From: Flectonema sp. DT1601
Lineage: Eukaryota; Euglenozoa; Diplonemea; Diplonemida; Diplonemidae
NCBI GenBank assembly: GCA_964019425.1
Contig: OZ025788.1
Span: 1,240,001 to 1,304,000 of the forward strand
DNA: 64,000 nucleotides
Direction: 5' to 3'
Positions within the stretch are counted from its first letter, which is position 1, and each line of letters begins with the position of its first letter. The notes below the pieces were generated by a model that searched no databases, was not told where the DNA came from, and saw only the letters and a program-made list of their open reading frames with translations. Made by a program: the position numbers and the translations under genes. Below are positions 31,401 through 33,709 of this stretch, in pieces.

Positions 31401-32447
31401 TTCGTAAAGAAGCTTAGAGACATGTTGTATGCAAGATTTGATAAAGATGGTGATGGTAATATCTCAACAGCAGAAGTTCTCGAAGTACTCGCAGAAAAGA
31501 TCAGAGAATGGACAGGTACGGAGAAAACTACTCCCGACAGGGTACGCTCTCGACTTAAATCTGTTGTTAAGAATGTTAATGAAGGACCTGTAGTACCACA
31601 TTTCACACCTGCGACTCATAAATCAGCTCTTCTCAGAAAGTATGATCCAGAAATAGAACAGCCAGCAACTGATGAAGCAGTCCCACAGGATGAAACAACT
31701 AATGGAAATTATCATTTCCCATCTCCTTCAGTTCCAACGTTAATGAATCCTTTTATTGGAGTTAAGAATCCAGTCTCTAGAGATCATAAGATTGATAAAG
31801 GTGGTATACAAATACCACTACCACAACCAAAAGATAACACCAAAGACTCTGATTCTGTTCAAATGGTGGATGTCACAGATACGGATGTTGCTGAAATTAG
31901 TTCTGCTGAAGTGACTCCGATACAACCTCCTCTGGCTGTCAGAACATCACTTCAATCAGACAACTCAGGTAGTGCAGTAAGTTCATCTCATCAAATATCT
32001 GAAGATGATATTATTTCAGCCATCGAAGAATCTAAAGAACGACTCAACAAATTAAAAGGAGGAATTGGATTAGCTATCGCTGACTTCCCTCCAACAGAAG
32101 AAGGAGGTAACAATGTCGTTAAGATCGTGAGGGTAAAACCAAACGGACCAGCAGCAAAGGCTGGACTTCGAACAAACGATCGAGTCCTTCGCATTGGAGA
32201 TGTCGAGATTAAAAGTAAAGCACAATTTCTATCTCAAGCAACACAAGCATCACCTGGTCACAGTCTGCCTTTAGTTATTCAACGAGGAGCAGCTGTAGAA
32301 ATATTAAACATTTCAATAATTGTCGGGTGTCAAGTTACCCAACAACAATATCAATTACTTACTCGTATAGCTGATGGTGTAGTTCATCACAGTGACCTGT
32401 CTCAATTAAAGACTATTTCTATAAGGGATAATGTGTACGCTTGGTAG
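3..32447 (+). CDS. Giant multidomain surface receptor/adhesin-like protein, 5' end outside window
   Basis: The frame is open from the window edge to a TAG at 32445-32447. The first visible Met (position 12) falls inside a repeat domain, so the true start lies upstream. Counting from that Met, the order is: about 130-residue Cys-pair domains (residues 1-7700), two copies of another extracellular-type domain (about 7700-7965), three IPT/TIG-like domains (about 7965-8300), many EGF-like repeats (about 8310-9177), a region of unknown fold (about 9180-9595), two more TIG-like domains (about 9600-9780), a Cys-rich module ending in WWRAN...C..GYEGVICGIC (about 10020-10113), 8-9 hydrophobic segments (about 10115-10465), a canonical EF-hand loop (DKDGDGNISTAE, about 10477) and a C-terminal PDZ domain (GIGL loop, about 10685-10773). 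Many N-x-S/T sites suit an extracellular N-terminus and cytoplasmic EF/PDZ tail. Adhesion or receptor function is inference. Codon usage switches sharply to GC-rich between 1455 and 17503. No intron is needed. Confidence 0.9.
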   Translation, partial: PSAMIESDNGISWGETESGTFYSCPIESSETYYVCRVNNTWTSISQSIWLEIVPKESTVGAWNPVVIFDGVLIITNTIVTPDVTVYGLLSGIPQVHPSDLLKSGETAQVHLNLASTGISLEAGTIKMEAIKIQDRKLLISPSEDTSIATVCDYDGIDFVVCNSSDIVFSNSYDTHLWLTFIPNNMTVGELNATIYVINTKFIVYETTPYIYIKGQFAHIDVGVTILPPPPQPAYQPLKAFFRIFFSSGDFPNVFEISIPDFYSQGLVRVNSRPTTEDSLECNRNVSSLTVCQYVNSYTDEISTINSQFGSWWRDFYVFFEPEPTLLGSYQVPFTFSGTGYDDSVVEPYMYVLGKFSLLAASTKQSTPSLLLGSDTTEAVVGFYLRSSAIPTTDEEVIITLSNNIVPSLYMWSPNSTSDDRYTCQSQTTSWLCNAHTFINTNSQYLRVYVKVSSSETVTVGKAFISMQVRASQFQPSTTTASLIILGDLTVTGEDPEIVGDAGSGAGATIRLHYRVVGSAISIGGEQVVVPITNAEDAGQIRWGKTKDVHDAQDCYRNSTNTVVCDLDGVTFGPRHEANVFVFVVPEYTDTETARWKGTVSFQADWFRTAVDVPVVEVQGILNAEVVGAEAEPIVALPDEWVMLAYVLTSTAPSSGGETLVLSPSSAFYPGSVMFSLNSSWAGANRESDAQDLEWTACGGSIVQDDASDDVGCDLNAAGAVFGSGGDNDTTTVYVRFLPGSGVGGPMGVSVEFHASNFTTALHYPTVAVAGTTTVESTTVVPVLQEVGKEVAVLLTLTASANFTDVSILLPVSEVRDVYVGTAPESSSDYNLAAARAGDSVRCELVSDEEYVCSGISVSTAETSVSLWMTPDTSRVGEMNVTLRVVGLWMRETQFSPNISVQALLDLDSHDDTPVTPSPAKSGEEVRLKLSAKSSGQESSNVELRVPYDKIDRAQEVRWGISSNRNVSTECPNVTTVNQQYGYVTCDVSGGGVFLTDTAQTLYLWFTPENTTVGHLNMSLTLAADYYEKALEVPDVLVYGQFSASTYVPDATIWSGEAAWVRFRVSGTGWTVGGEKLLGKTSYFSGSLRRAASEKATLGLVDSYAGGGADAGYHVVRLDPANATDDLSTQLIGPDSVLEFWVRFTAAETTVGELFPAYSDGFVLRAHYYVDLVVNFDLTVLGRLRLYESFRTAQVLPSTGVRSGTLVRVQWGIGSTGDSVGGEAMAIDSAKVAPDSVRYGWSDNYEQSSACELNTGGWHAYRNPWSAGCQGCWYVCNMTQATPDSLAVFTAAGARQTWLFFEPLNTTAGILNATVQFAASNFVTEYDVPYVLVKGEVAMLETSAVVTPSQPVTAVAPVTVHYRLRVTGPPEGTLRAAIATEYLGAEPDSLQLRWGTSSNVGEASVCETDSLEGVPLKSCDVRTLYSLGSDDWDSRLVDLYLWFTPSWETVGVLGAKVTFYGEHFLTTVDEPYIYVLGKFNLRASGKNDAQAAVAIAGTTGEVATKFVLSISGDASEDEQVIVTYSDGLVPPRLLWAPNSTADRAACEAETSKRWVCDASGSLRSYLTSGKQTLTVYALPSEHGRAGPNYVAVEVRARQFETARSMVRVSVLGDLTVTGEDPEIVGDAGSGAGATIRLHYRVVGSAISIGGEQVVVPITNAEDAGQIRWGKTKDVHDAQDCYRNSTNTVVCDLDGVTFGPRHEANVFVFVVPEYTDTETARWKGTVSFQADWFRTAVDVPVVEVQGILNAEVVGAEAEPIVALPDEWVMLAYVLTSTAPSSGGETLVLSPSSAFYPGSVMFSLNSSWAGANRESDAQDLEWTACGGSIVQDDASDDVGCDLNAAGAVFGSGGDNDTTTVYVRFLPGSGVGGPMGVSVEFHASNFTTALHYPTVAVAGTTTVESTTVVPVLQEVGKEVAVLLTLTASANFTDVSILLPVSEVRDVYVGTAPESSSDYNLAAARAGDSVRCELVSDEEYVCSGISVSTAETSVSLWMTPDTSRVGEMNVTLRVVGLWMRETQFSPNISVQALLDLDSHDDTPVTPSPAKSGEEVRLKLSAKSSGQESSNVELRVPYDKIDRAQEVRWGISSNRNVSTECPNVTTVNQQYGYVTCDVSGGGVFLTDTAQTLYLWFTPENTTVGHLNMSLTLAADYYEKALEVPDVLVYGQFSASTYVPDATIWSGEAAWVRFRVSGTGWTVGGEKLLGKTSYFSGSLRRAASEKATLGLVDSYAGGGADAGYHVVRLDPANATDDLSTQLIGPDSVLEFWVRFTAAETTVGELFPAYSDGFVLRAHYYVDLVVNFDLTVLGRLRLYESFRTAQVLPSTGVRSGTLVRVQWGIGSTGDSVGGEAMAIDSAKVAPDSVRYGWSDNYEQSSACELNTGGWHAYRNPWSAGCQGCWYVCNMTQATPDSLAVFTAAGARQTWLFFEPLNTTAGILNATVQFAASNFVTEYDVPYVLVKGEVAMLETSAVVTPSQPVTAVAPVTVHYRLRVTGPPEGTLRAAIATEYLGAEPDSLQLRWGTSSNVGEASVCETDSLEGVPLKSCDVRTLYSLGSDDWDSRLVDLYLWFTPSWETVGVLGAKVTFYGEHFLTTVDEPYIYVLGKFNLRASGKNDAQAAVAIAGTTGEVATKFVLSISGDASEDEQVIVTYSDGLVPPRLLWAPNSTADRAACEAETSKRWVCDASGSLRSYLTSGKQTLTVYALPSEHGRAGPNYVAVEVRARQFETARSMVRVSVLGDLTVTGEDPEIVGDAGSGAGATIRLHYRVVGSAISIGGEQVVVPITNAEDAGQIRWGKTKDVHDAQDCYRNSTNTVVCDLDGVTFGPRHEANVFVFVVPEYTDTETARWKGTVSFQADWFRTAVDVPVVEVQGILNAEVVGAEAEPIVALPDEWVMLAYVLTSTAPSSGGETLVLSPSSAFYPGSVMFSLNSSWAGANRESDAQDLEWTACGGSIVQDDASDDVGCDLNAAGAVFGSGGDNDTTTVYVRFLPGSGVGGPMGVSVEFHASNFTTALHYPTVAVAGTTTVESTTVVPVLQEVGKEVAVLLTLTASANFTDVSILLPVSEVRDVYVGTAPESSSDYNLAAARAGDSVRCELVSDEEYVCSGISVSTAETSVSLWMTPDTSRVGEMNVTLRVVGLWMRETQFSPNISVQALLDLDSHDDTPVTPSPAKSGEEVRLKLSAKSSGQESSNVELRVPYDKIDRAQEVRWGISSNRNVSTECPNVTTVNQQYGYVTCDVSGGGVFLTDTAQTLYLWFTPENTTVGHLNMSLTLAADYYEKALEVPDVLVYGQFSASTYVPDATIWSGEAAWVRFRVSGTGWTVGGEKLLGKTSYFSGSLRRAASEKATLGLVDSYAGGGADAGYHVVRLDPANATDDLSTQLIGPDSVLEFWVRFTAAETTVGELFPAYSDGFVLRAHYYVDLVVNFDLTVLGRLRLYESFRTAQVLPSTGVRSGTLVRVQWGIGSTGDSVGGEAMAIDSAKVAPDSVRYGWSDNYEQSSACELNTGGWHAYRNPWSAGCQGCWYVCNMTQATPDSLAVFTAAGARQTWLFFEPLNTTAGILNATVQFAASNFVTEYDVPYVLVKGEVAMLETSAVVTPSQPVTAVAPVTVHYRLRVTGPPEGTLRAAIATEYLGAEPDSLQLRWGTSSNVGEASVCETDSLEGVPLKSCDVRTLYSLGSDDWDSRLVDLYLWFTPSWETVGVLGAKVTFYGEHFLTTVDEPYIYVLGKFNLRASGKNDAQAAVAIAGTTGEVATKFVLSISGDASEDEQVIVTYSDGLVPPRLLWAPNSTADRAACEAETSKRWVCDASGSLRSYLTSGKQTLTVYALPSEHGRAGPNYVAVEVRARQFETARSMVRVSVLGDLTVTGEDPEIVGDAGSGAGATIRLHYRVVGSAISIGGEQVVVPITNAEDAGQIRWGKTKDVHDAQDCYRNSTNTVVCDLDGVTFGPRHEANVFVFVVPEYTDTETARWKGTVSFQADWFRTAVDVPVVEVQGILNAEVVGAEAEPIVALPDEWVMLAYVLTSTAPSSGGETLVLSPSSAFYPGSVMFSLNSSWAGANRESDAQDLEWTACGGSIVQDDASDDVGCDLNAAGAVFGSGGDNDTTTVYVRFLPGSGVGGPMGVSVEFHASNFTTALHYPTVAVAGTTTVESTTVVPVLQEVGKEVAVLLTLTASANFTDVSILLPVSEVRDVYVGTAPESSSDYNLAAARAGDSVRCELVSDEEYVCSGISVSTAETSVSLWMTPDTSRVGEMNVTLRVVGLWMRETQFSPNISVQALLDLDSHDDTPVTPSPAKSGEEVRLKLSAKSSGQESSNVELRVPYDKIDRAQEVRWGISSNRNVSTECPNVTTVNQQYGYVTCDVSGGGVFLTDTAQTLYLWFTPENTTVGHLNMSLTLAADYYEKALEVPDVLVYGQFSASTYVPDATIWSGEAAWVRFRVSGTGWTVGGEKLLGKTSYFSGSLRRAASEKATLGLVDSYAGGGADAGYHVVRLDPANATDDLSTQLIGPDSVLEFWVRFTAAETTVGELFPAYSDGFVLRAHYYVDLVVNFDLTVLGRLRLYESFRTAQVLPSTGVRSGTLVRVQWGIGSTGDSVGGEAMAIDSAKVAPDSVRYGWSDNYEQSSACELNTGGWHAYRNPWSAGCQGCWYVCNMTQATPDSLAVFTAAGARQTWLFFEPLNTTAGILNATVQFAASNFVTEYDVPYVLVKGEVAMLETSAVVTPSQPVTAVAPVTVHYRLRVTGPPEGTLRAAIATEYLGAEPDSLQLRWGTSSNVGEASVCETDSLEGVPLKSCDVRTLYSLGSDDWDSRLVDLYLWFTPSWETVGVLGAKVTFYGEHFLTTVDEPYIYVLGKFNLRASGKNDAQAAVAIAGTTGEVATKFVLSISGDASEDEQVIVTYSDGLVPPRLLWAPNSTADRAACEAETSKRWVCDASGSLRSYLTSGKQTLTVYALPSEHGRAGPNYVAVEVRARQFETARSMVRVSVLGDLTVTGEDPEIVGDAGSGAGATIRLHYRVVGSAISIGGEQVVVPITNAEDAGQIRWGKTKDVHDAQDCYRNSTNTVVCDLDGVTFGPRHEANVFVFVVPEYTDTETARWKGTVSFQADWFRTAVDVPVVEVQGILNAEVVGAEAEPIVALPDEWVMLAYVLTSTAPSSGGETLVLSPSSAFYPGSVMFSLNSSWAGANRESDAQDLEWTACGGSIVQDDASDDVGCDLNAAGAVFGSGGDNDTTTVYVRFLPGSGVGGPMGVSVEFHASNFTTALHYPTVAVAGTTTVESTTVVPVLQEVGKEVAVLLTLTASANFTDVSILLPVSEVRDVYVGTAPESSSDYNLAAARAGDSVRCELVSDEEYVCSGISVSTAETSVSLWMTPDTSRVGEMNVTLRVVGLWMRETQFSPNISVQALLDLDSHDDTPVTPSPAKSGEEVRLKLSAKSSGQESSNVELRVPYDKIDRAQEVRWGISSNRNVSTECPNVTTVNQQYGYVTCDVSGGGVFLTDTAQTLYLWFTPENTTVGHLNMSLTLAADYYEKALEVPDVLVYGQFSASTYVPDATIWSGEAAWVRFRVSGTGWTVGGEKLLGKTSYFSGSLRRAASEKATLGLVDSYAGGGADAGYHVVRLDPANATDDLSTQLIGPDSVLEFWVRFTAAETTVGELFPAYSDGFVLRAHYYVDLVVNFDLTVLGRLRLYESFRTAQVLPSTGVRSGTLVRVQWGIGSTGDSVGGEAMAIDSAKVAPDSVRYGWSDNYEQSSACELNTGGWHAYRNPWSAGCQGCWYVCNMTQATPDSLAVFTAAGARQTWLFFEPLNTTAGILNATVQFAASNFVTEYDVPYVLVKGSIETFLDASSIVTPAQPIVTMTPIKIEYLLRISGKPEGDLKVAIPLQFLGVEPSSRQLRYGNNNFLGDLSICDDDVRDEIPVKACDISDYYSLGRDIDNARLVRLFLYFTPALDTIGSLDAEVMFYGDSFIPVSDYPFVFVLGKFNLRADGRTKSFPAITTGGTEIESQFVLKSSSIPTDDEEVIISLSSGLEAPILLWAYNSSAERVACELYHDSLWRCDASGLLQPYDSDSQTISVYSLPKIGKAIAGPAWVSVEVRAKNFKSELSTARFHVIGELTIVRGTEPKVFYNGQWIIDKYEHGMTIRLNYLIQSTTSSSGGEQITIPIEYSDDFTEVRWSSLPDVHSATPCFHNGTNTVVCDLNSVVRFHPNSFVSIYVFVVPEFEQIERIGKDLNYIWDGTITVDAWWCKSSTVWPRIEISGLINAEAVSSESHPVIALPDETITLGYVLSFTSPIETYITAELTSDTWSNVVYPGSLKYLLRNSTDDISLEPSSTWFDCEDDNCILDMSLQTVTDNDTVSVLIRFDIVSGVGGNLGLEISFGSPNFTTSSDKPITSVAVIPSVELSRTSSERISVSSEFIWFLQFQLSSNTTLSSDTTLLLPIESLSFGEGGQPTSKGSNVYIGTAAFTDKDDSSKMSYFKEQSEPCLLVTDTEIGCPVDFLSSSLSSISIWMTPTDRVGYINGTARLVGLFQRELQISFPNVTVVGSLTLDLTAEVTPTTTVHSSNVTIKYSLSSTWNSNGGEKILLPYEGFNGAEFPHWASGNDLTYHNCSTLMTGAELSAENSFVVPTEDISTLFYICDLGVKGITYTDVIQELYIITYPNPTTVGPLGATLYFTASDFDLLSSVPYIEILGTFDSVTTTPETTIIKSGQFVTVTVSVQTSGSTSAVGGELMGIPSYFIEPSQGVYWSSRSDLLKTSPSSCSTTATVLSLEYLICDLSGNLTFSSSEATYYIKFMPKKSLLWGWPGLFYFGGNSMVKETTISLSPVMNVVGVLETTVERVLPSAYPRSGEGISINYKIKSSATSSQPDQRWVYIETSDTSMTELYTKWLKGVSWGTSIDLSTELLSGGDTCSVITGNSTELGSDFPTITNTSTVWACNLSSVSYSDSEDTSLWFQVLPLNTTVGELNMTMRWVTDGYITHFSTPYIRILGQFGLIFPTAEVTPSHPEVNEAVRLMYHVDCSSDANIVVKFSKSAIYSQITQSYMRLPIWKYERYPDSTVNSSNTWSDCVEDGDDLTKIKCDLSSLTIGSSQKSRDRYLFFDFIPTNTTIGRLPITVFFTAEGFEPVEDSPFIFVTGSITVDSVYMETAYDSWQEPQTIIISLYGSGLSTGEEKITISDQFIDSVYWNDSDTNTIQKISACQHEKDQKIFTCDIRYLSYGDHVVGKSDLKRSASENKYFWQSKDVPFSQHWLLSPSVVRSFHLKVVPNTHAVGSFLIRMIASANGFAQKFFSVNAWQYGVIYPTIPESWVREPWGTHPVQYEIIPSIPQKVTLEVVVHYQIVATAESIGGEIILIPKDKTDGLVVWGTTQPESTTLDTNIIKCDEYNESTSYFVCDVGNQIRYGYDVSRPDRPTDVFIRFKPTHNSGKLLECPITFKGYGFHDTIHIPDIEPLGYVTAYPSVSLTYTTGSTIVVEFAVNSSTTSDGGEELKILRQYITTLSWSPYREYDSSSSSLISCPVSLSHFVCDLEAVGFTFRHNESQTLFLYFISQSTYKELFQPGVTFTAHNFTEETYHPTVEIYSQINIIEREVYNHTLPPIPRGERVKFHYEVMLLSTTDLMIKFPIEYFEWPTTDPIMTPPTISLFNTENSNATDCSGGAKYFTCTHTFSATGVWVDLYLYATFSVGWHEVPVLFTSSYFESVTLPFNITVLETPTWEMTPSGGYLTTYEHLTLKFTGSIDPRDIGLSAGDGHDLVKIIDSSTTANCSSDEVTSAAWIVTDLIHSPRLSDYTDVKLKSLYFHIMISTPGTYSVCYKFRDAQHYISSYQVGTYSNNISVETLNPSGYATSPHESLWQDVPVGEEIFFSFLGSGLDPTNANLDSASGDFFKLIPYEPLRQVLFYSAWNFKNSLCHGRDEGLLNTTINLISDLNGTTTHTFTSHVFALSGDYLVCYKRKDGAWMTMPDSLTVTEHRPVIHRVSGCSDYDMSTYDCQSNGSTTLTITGRFFGEGTSDYLKRAAVRVGTTWCSDILHVSDSLLYCTGYGQRYDHLSKSVVTVESFHKLQSIQTDMYITINPVPVITSVTGCGDNDNINLNHTIDCRRDGYNPQIITIKGKFFGTNGQSLEIYFGGNRGTLDETAIRCRDSKRITNSQIECREYNGEGHNLPVRVVVNGEISGGRNFHDDDLYDDDIYMSFERFPIVTSIEGCADSVFDFMSTFSCPRAGYVPLTIHGKYFAPPLLAGSTKSFYSSIEGKHYSASVYIGSLLCNRTLHMDGRQSTDLICIEYGDKGGADLNVSVVTHDGMQSFNRDARLSFAEECPGKMTETIFCNAHGDCEFDTGTCICRANPTDGFWNGTACDDCAFGYYGPNCLLSCAGGSCNPCSGNGICDMGVLGNGNCTCFSDSLSGHWEGDICQRCVPGYFGKLCNQQCPGANVTCSGHGRCSGGRFGTGTCECDSGWGPGFFSGIDCWDCLDGVWGWECRAPCPGGISNPCGGAAGYCDSGRLGNGTCACRAGFFGVDCSSECPGGASNPCFGNGFCFYDETSLRSLCVCDNGYAGDACEQSCPGSPDGPLCSGHGSCNSGSPGDATCTCDGNFGPITLFDQETLTVRVNTAPITCDACNAGFFGDSCSIECPGGLNNTCSRHGYCNTTTGGCQCTSKYAGLNCEIHCDGQGGEVCSGHGSCFSGASGDGTCTCSTSTAAGNWAGKHCNRCEPGYYSPTCKLECPGGGSNPCNGHGTCSGDVFTSTANCFCKENWYGTACDCALNTTTLSEAQILGYDIAYQWHVRNCTALQCYRSGNDTTSGIHDGLWGFNCDNECRGGGDSPCSNRGKCSYGRGGSGECECVSGWSGYACEIECDGGHLNPCNILTHSGYCTGGLHGTNGSCVCNPGFAGISCQIECPGTSQDPCTGHGVCDDGVYGGGQCSCTPGWATNDCSAPCPGTINGTIACSGNGVCRDGRLGDAQCECDGNFNGTNCDQCVPKFAGALCDVPCQPFANPCNGHGECQDGITGDASCVCDFGFAGTLCEKECPKSISGVTCSDSGTCNITLGICMCNNYYYGDACQTYCNEAETCLDLLDPVLLASDPKNVYPSTWKPVVCNSTGECNCYQLGGQRGFWDGPFCAECMYGYKGYLCNRKCECSDHGLCDRYSGKCLCDSDSIRGYWDGNACDRCLTGWIGSDCKEPNVDLSRVGNIEAGSVSKKQKSVGTGIALFDSVTGWVWGGSWPITRFRQLDPTLAPEEEELDLGGAATASFFSGNWAIVTVRVLFPQGTPDGECFLGNTKVATTSARAQAKRACLSNPSVAEMQQGGFTWVPGERQADRVVRVHKDTFLVDTDIVYLPCNSCVTNLINFDESHEILYLYLNPGIISSDKSIEVLSVSNIAGISSIHNTPLQTATGRVTAIQLATTTTVDIHANTVGGNAIVVSLSRYSMVNRGIQVLAGGSSDWVFATVATCRKVSCIVGASVNSGGYTYYALEHPAPAGSPRILLVKADPSTKTAISSVVPYPDEVGVEHIIVDPNSNLGFIAVNNRAQQSDTPNAPGVIFKWSMQTLSVVGRISLNKVGVNLETVLAFSINNVERVMYVSIALPQLRIMQITLYSVSELQPPYADLRGGTPIMVIGEGFIQSPNGTLCKFGTNTYEGTYVDSSHIRCLSPIAETTAGCASIVLEVSVASNRFTDNKKSLGFANTPIIDTVFPTKGSFSENVVITVSGFGFQDAKQFLKCRFGPKAKRSITGTEPPDANVYYTRATYTGSRQVLCEQPIRSGPSPVNSVLEVAVDGQYYSSSNVEYETLGTPSQFIVLFYQNRMSPVGMTSLSVKSESISHLGILIGRRHDDVNHFVESDQSFQGATATMRLTSPEGHDATHLLYGNISLELFHGQVVFSGVTMQKPLIGLYLLSVTHSLQGFKVGGSRSTVLELTVSQGDPHVLVWAMKGNVSDTIKPDGTLPGISVQLRDVAGNRVRLARTQVIIKASPSIPLSGNVHDLNELGIVNFDGLIVFALHNVTYNFSILLPSHSVPPLEFSAIASDCPVTHYTVAGELYDQCHLCPFGAICNGNIVVTTASGWWRANTSSVVFYKCFSPSCLGGMNSTCADGYEGVICGICSSGYGRDKSTCMKCPEWGIGFGLTVLYAAVVLLIFSCLVRAAIEDNILFSKAGADRRYVAPVLKLMINALQMCTFAIEFELNWPSVMETVFDTSSTISNIDLNFRTFSCTYTQNFLRQYAVYMMLPLAVFTMTLLTYGTQIFWRKLRRVPTGPKIERFVTINVVAFFLIFPTLMKQTADIYLCDDYNGVRVLRRDPSIECDTDEHRQYSQVATAAAVFYGMLLPFAYILTMLRIWVTGRLGERLVTNSIGFFFRGYKRQKWFWEVVIHVRKCLVVLIIITFNDNPLMQTYVALLLIAFSLLLNLFFEPYISKFIERLENFSLAAAFTTINIGLMFSHVSTDAWEISLSVFLLLLNVLVLFGFLSVFVKKLRDMLYARFDKDGDGNISTAEVLEVLAEKIREWTGTEKTTPDRVRSRLKSVVKNVNEGPVVPHFTPATHKSALLRKYDPEIEQPATDEAVPQDETTNGNYHFPSPSVPTLMNPFIGVKNPVSRDHKIDKGGIQIPLPQPKDNTKDSDSVQMVDVTDTDVAEISSAEVTPIQPPLAVRTSLQSDNSGSAVSSSHQISEDDIISAIEESKERLNKLKGGIGLAIADFPPTEEGGNNVVKIVRVKPNGPAAKAGLRTNDRVLRIGDVEIKSKAQFLSQATQASPGHSLPLVIQRGAAVEILNISIIVGCQVTQQQYQLLTRIADGVVHHSDLSQLKTISIRDNVYAW
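1455..17503 (+). repeat. GC-rich in-frame tandem array, 3375-bp unit, 4.76 copies
   Basis: The unit starts at 1455, 4830, 8205, 11580 and 14955, exactly 3375 bp (1125 codons) apart. The fifth copy stops after 2549 bp at 17503. The copies were identical wherever I compared them, including all frames' long open stretches. Each unit encodes eight related domains of about 120-150 residues that end in a V-x-G type linker (VQG, VAG, VQA, VYG, VLG, VKG, VLG, VLG). Typical motifs are a GGE strand, RWG, a Cys pair ending in VCD, LWFTP, TVG.LN and a P-x-V-x-VxG end. A sample line (1501-1560) is 40/60 G+C, while a line just outside (17581-17640) is 21/60. The array lies wholly inside the giant gene and keeps its frame. 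Confidence 0.95.
17504..23130 (+). other. AT-rich diverged continuation of the same domain array (within gene 1)
   Basis: From 17504 the protein continues with domain 7 of the unit, then domain 8 (KFNLRA near 17937), then domains 1 to 6 in order. Landmarks are TNTVVCDL near 18570 matching array domain 1, and INAE...ALPDE near 18776 matching domain 2. About five more, increasingly diverged domains follow to about 23130. The protein similarity to the GC-rich copies is clear but the codons are AT-rich, so these copies have escaped whatever homogenises the array. Domain borders are by eye. Confidence 0.8.
23910..24930 (+). other. Three IPT/TIG-like domains (within gene 1)
   Basis: Three consecutive segments share the pattern P-[IV]-[IV]-x-x-[IV]-x-GC-x-(n)-C-x-(n)-[TP]-[IL]-T-I-x-G-[KR]-[FY]-F. 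They start near 23910, 24225 and 24590. This pattern is common in large protist and metazoan surface proteins with IPT/TIG immunoglobulin-like folds. Two further TIG-like domains lie near 28808-29350 (GGTPIMVIGEGF and SENVVITVSGFGF). Confidence 0.65.
24940..27545 (+). other. EGF-like repeat block (within gene 1)
   Basis: A run of more than a dozen Cys-rich repeats has the pattern CPGG...NPCSGHGxC...GxGxCxCxxGxxGxxCxxxC. The mix of EGF-like and laminin-EGF-like spacing recalls tenascin/teneurin-type stalks. It lies between the TIG-like domains and a region of unknown fold, so it probably forms an extended extracellular stalk. Confidence 0.85.
30080..32447 (+). other. Cys-rich, polytopic membrane, EF-hand and PDZ C-terminal module (within gene 1)
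   Basis: A juxtamembrane Cys-rich segment of the kind seen in large protist membrane proteins precedes hydrophobic stretches near 30358-30425, 30660-30722, 30778-30830, 30945-31010, 31110-31150, 31168-31230, 31265-31313 and 31338-31405. A complete EF-hand loop follows near 31439-31474, with Asp at positions 1, 3 and 5 and Glu at 12. After a low-complexity linker, a PDZ domain with a GIGL carboxylate-binding loop lies at about 32060-32330. I cannot place the membrane region in a named receptor or channel family. Confidence 0.75.
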
Positions 32448-33709
32448 GCTTAGTCCTTCTCAAGGTGTAATTTTTATTTTTCACCTTAAATTTCCACATT
32501 TTATGTTTTCTTTTTTTCTGAACCTACTTTTTCTTTGATTAACAACTGCAAATATTTTTTCAGTCAAGTACTTGATCAAGTTATTAATTTTGTTTTTAAT
32601 TCCTAAAGTTGTTACTGTTTTTACATTGTCAAAATTTCACTCCCTTTTATGTTTTGTTGTTCCTAAACGTCCCTTTTCTTTGATTAACAACTACAAATAT
32701 TGTAGCACCTCATATTAATGTTTTACTACTGTTTTTATGTTGTCAAAGTTTCACCCTCCTCCCCTCATCCAGCCCTGTTGACAAACTGTTTTCTGCCAAA
32801 CTTCTCAGATAACCTTCAGTGTTACTTTGATTAGGTAGAATTGGTGTTGCTCTACTCAAATTACTCATTTCTTTGTTTTCTGTTTTCTTGTAATGACAGA
32901 ATCAAAGTATGAACATCCTTTAGTCTTAGTTACGTTCAATTTCCCGTTTCTTCTTGTCTTAAAAAAAAAAAAATCCTTTCTTCCTTCGATTTGATCGCAA
33001 GATAAAATTTCTTTTTCTTTCTTTGTTAGAAAGATCTAAAACAGCAGTAAAAAATAAAAATAAATAAAATCATTAGTTCGTTCCTTTACTTTTGTTGATG
33101 CACACAACTCTTGTTGATTGCAGTTATTCATTTTATTACTTTTTTGGTTTGTCTCATGGTGCTGATTGGTTTTGTTTCTTTCATTTAAGAAGAAGAAAAA
33201 AAAATTTATTATTTTTGTGTAGTGCCAATTACATCCACAAAACAAAATCTTCAGGCCTTTTTTGTTTTCTTTTTGTGTTTTGTTACTGCTGAATTTAAAA
33301 AAAATATTATTATTAAAAAAGGGAAGTCGTGTTACGTTCTGCTCCTATGAAATTATTCGTCTTTTTGTTATAAGAAAGGAGACAATCTCCGATAATGTTC
33401 TGTCACTTACCCGAATTCCGCCCCACTTCCCCTGTCCGTAATTTACACGAAAAAAAAGAAAGAAAGGTTAACTTCTGTTGACTTTATTCACTTTTATTAT
33501 AGTAGCCTTATTACTGATTGTTGTTGTTGTTGTTGTTTGTTGATGTAGTTTGTACTTATTTTTACAACAGGTTAATGAGAGGGAATGAATAGTTGATTTC
33601 TGTTGGATAGGTGATTCGGTTTGGGTTATTTTAAGTTTTATTTATTCATTACAGAGGTCTTCGAGAGGGAATAAACATACACCAAAAACAAAAAAAGAAC
33701 TAATAAGAA
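32448..33709. other. Intergenic: 3' UTR of gene 1 and 5' UTR of gene 2
   Basis: The spacer is T-rich with A/T runs and no credible coding frame. A short imperfect duplication links about 32533-32640 with 32678-32756: both contain CTTTGATTAACAACT.CAAAT and ACTGTTTTTA...TTGTCAAA.TTTCAC, at offsets of 145 and 114 nt. A (TTG)n run lies near 33518-33538. A possible 5' UTR splice acceptor (TTCATTACAG) ends at 33654, just before the gene 2 leader. Confidence 0.6.
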
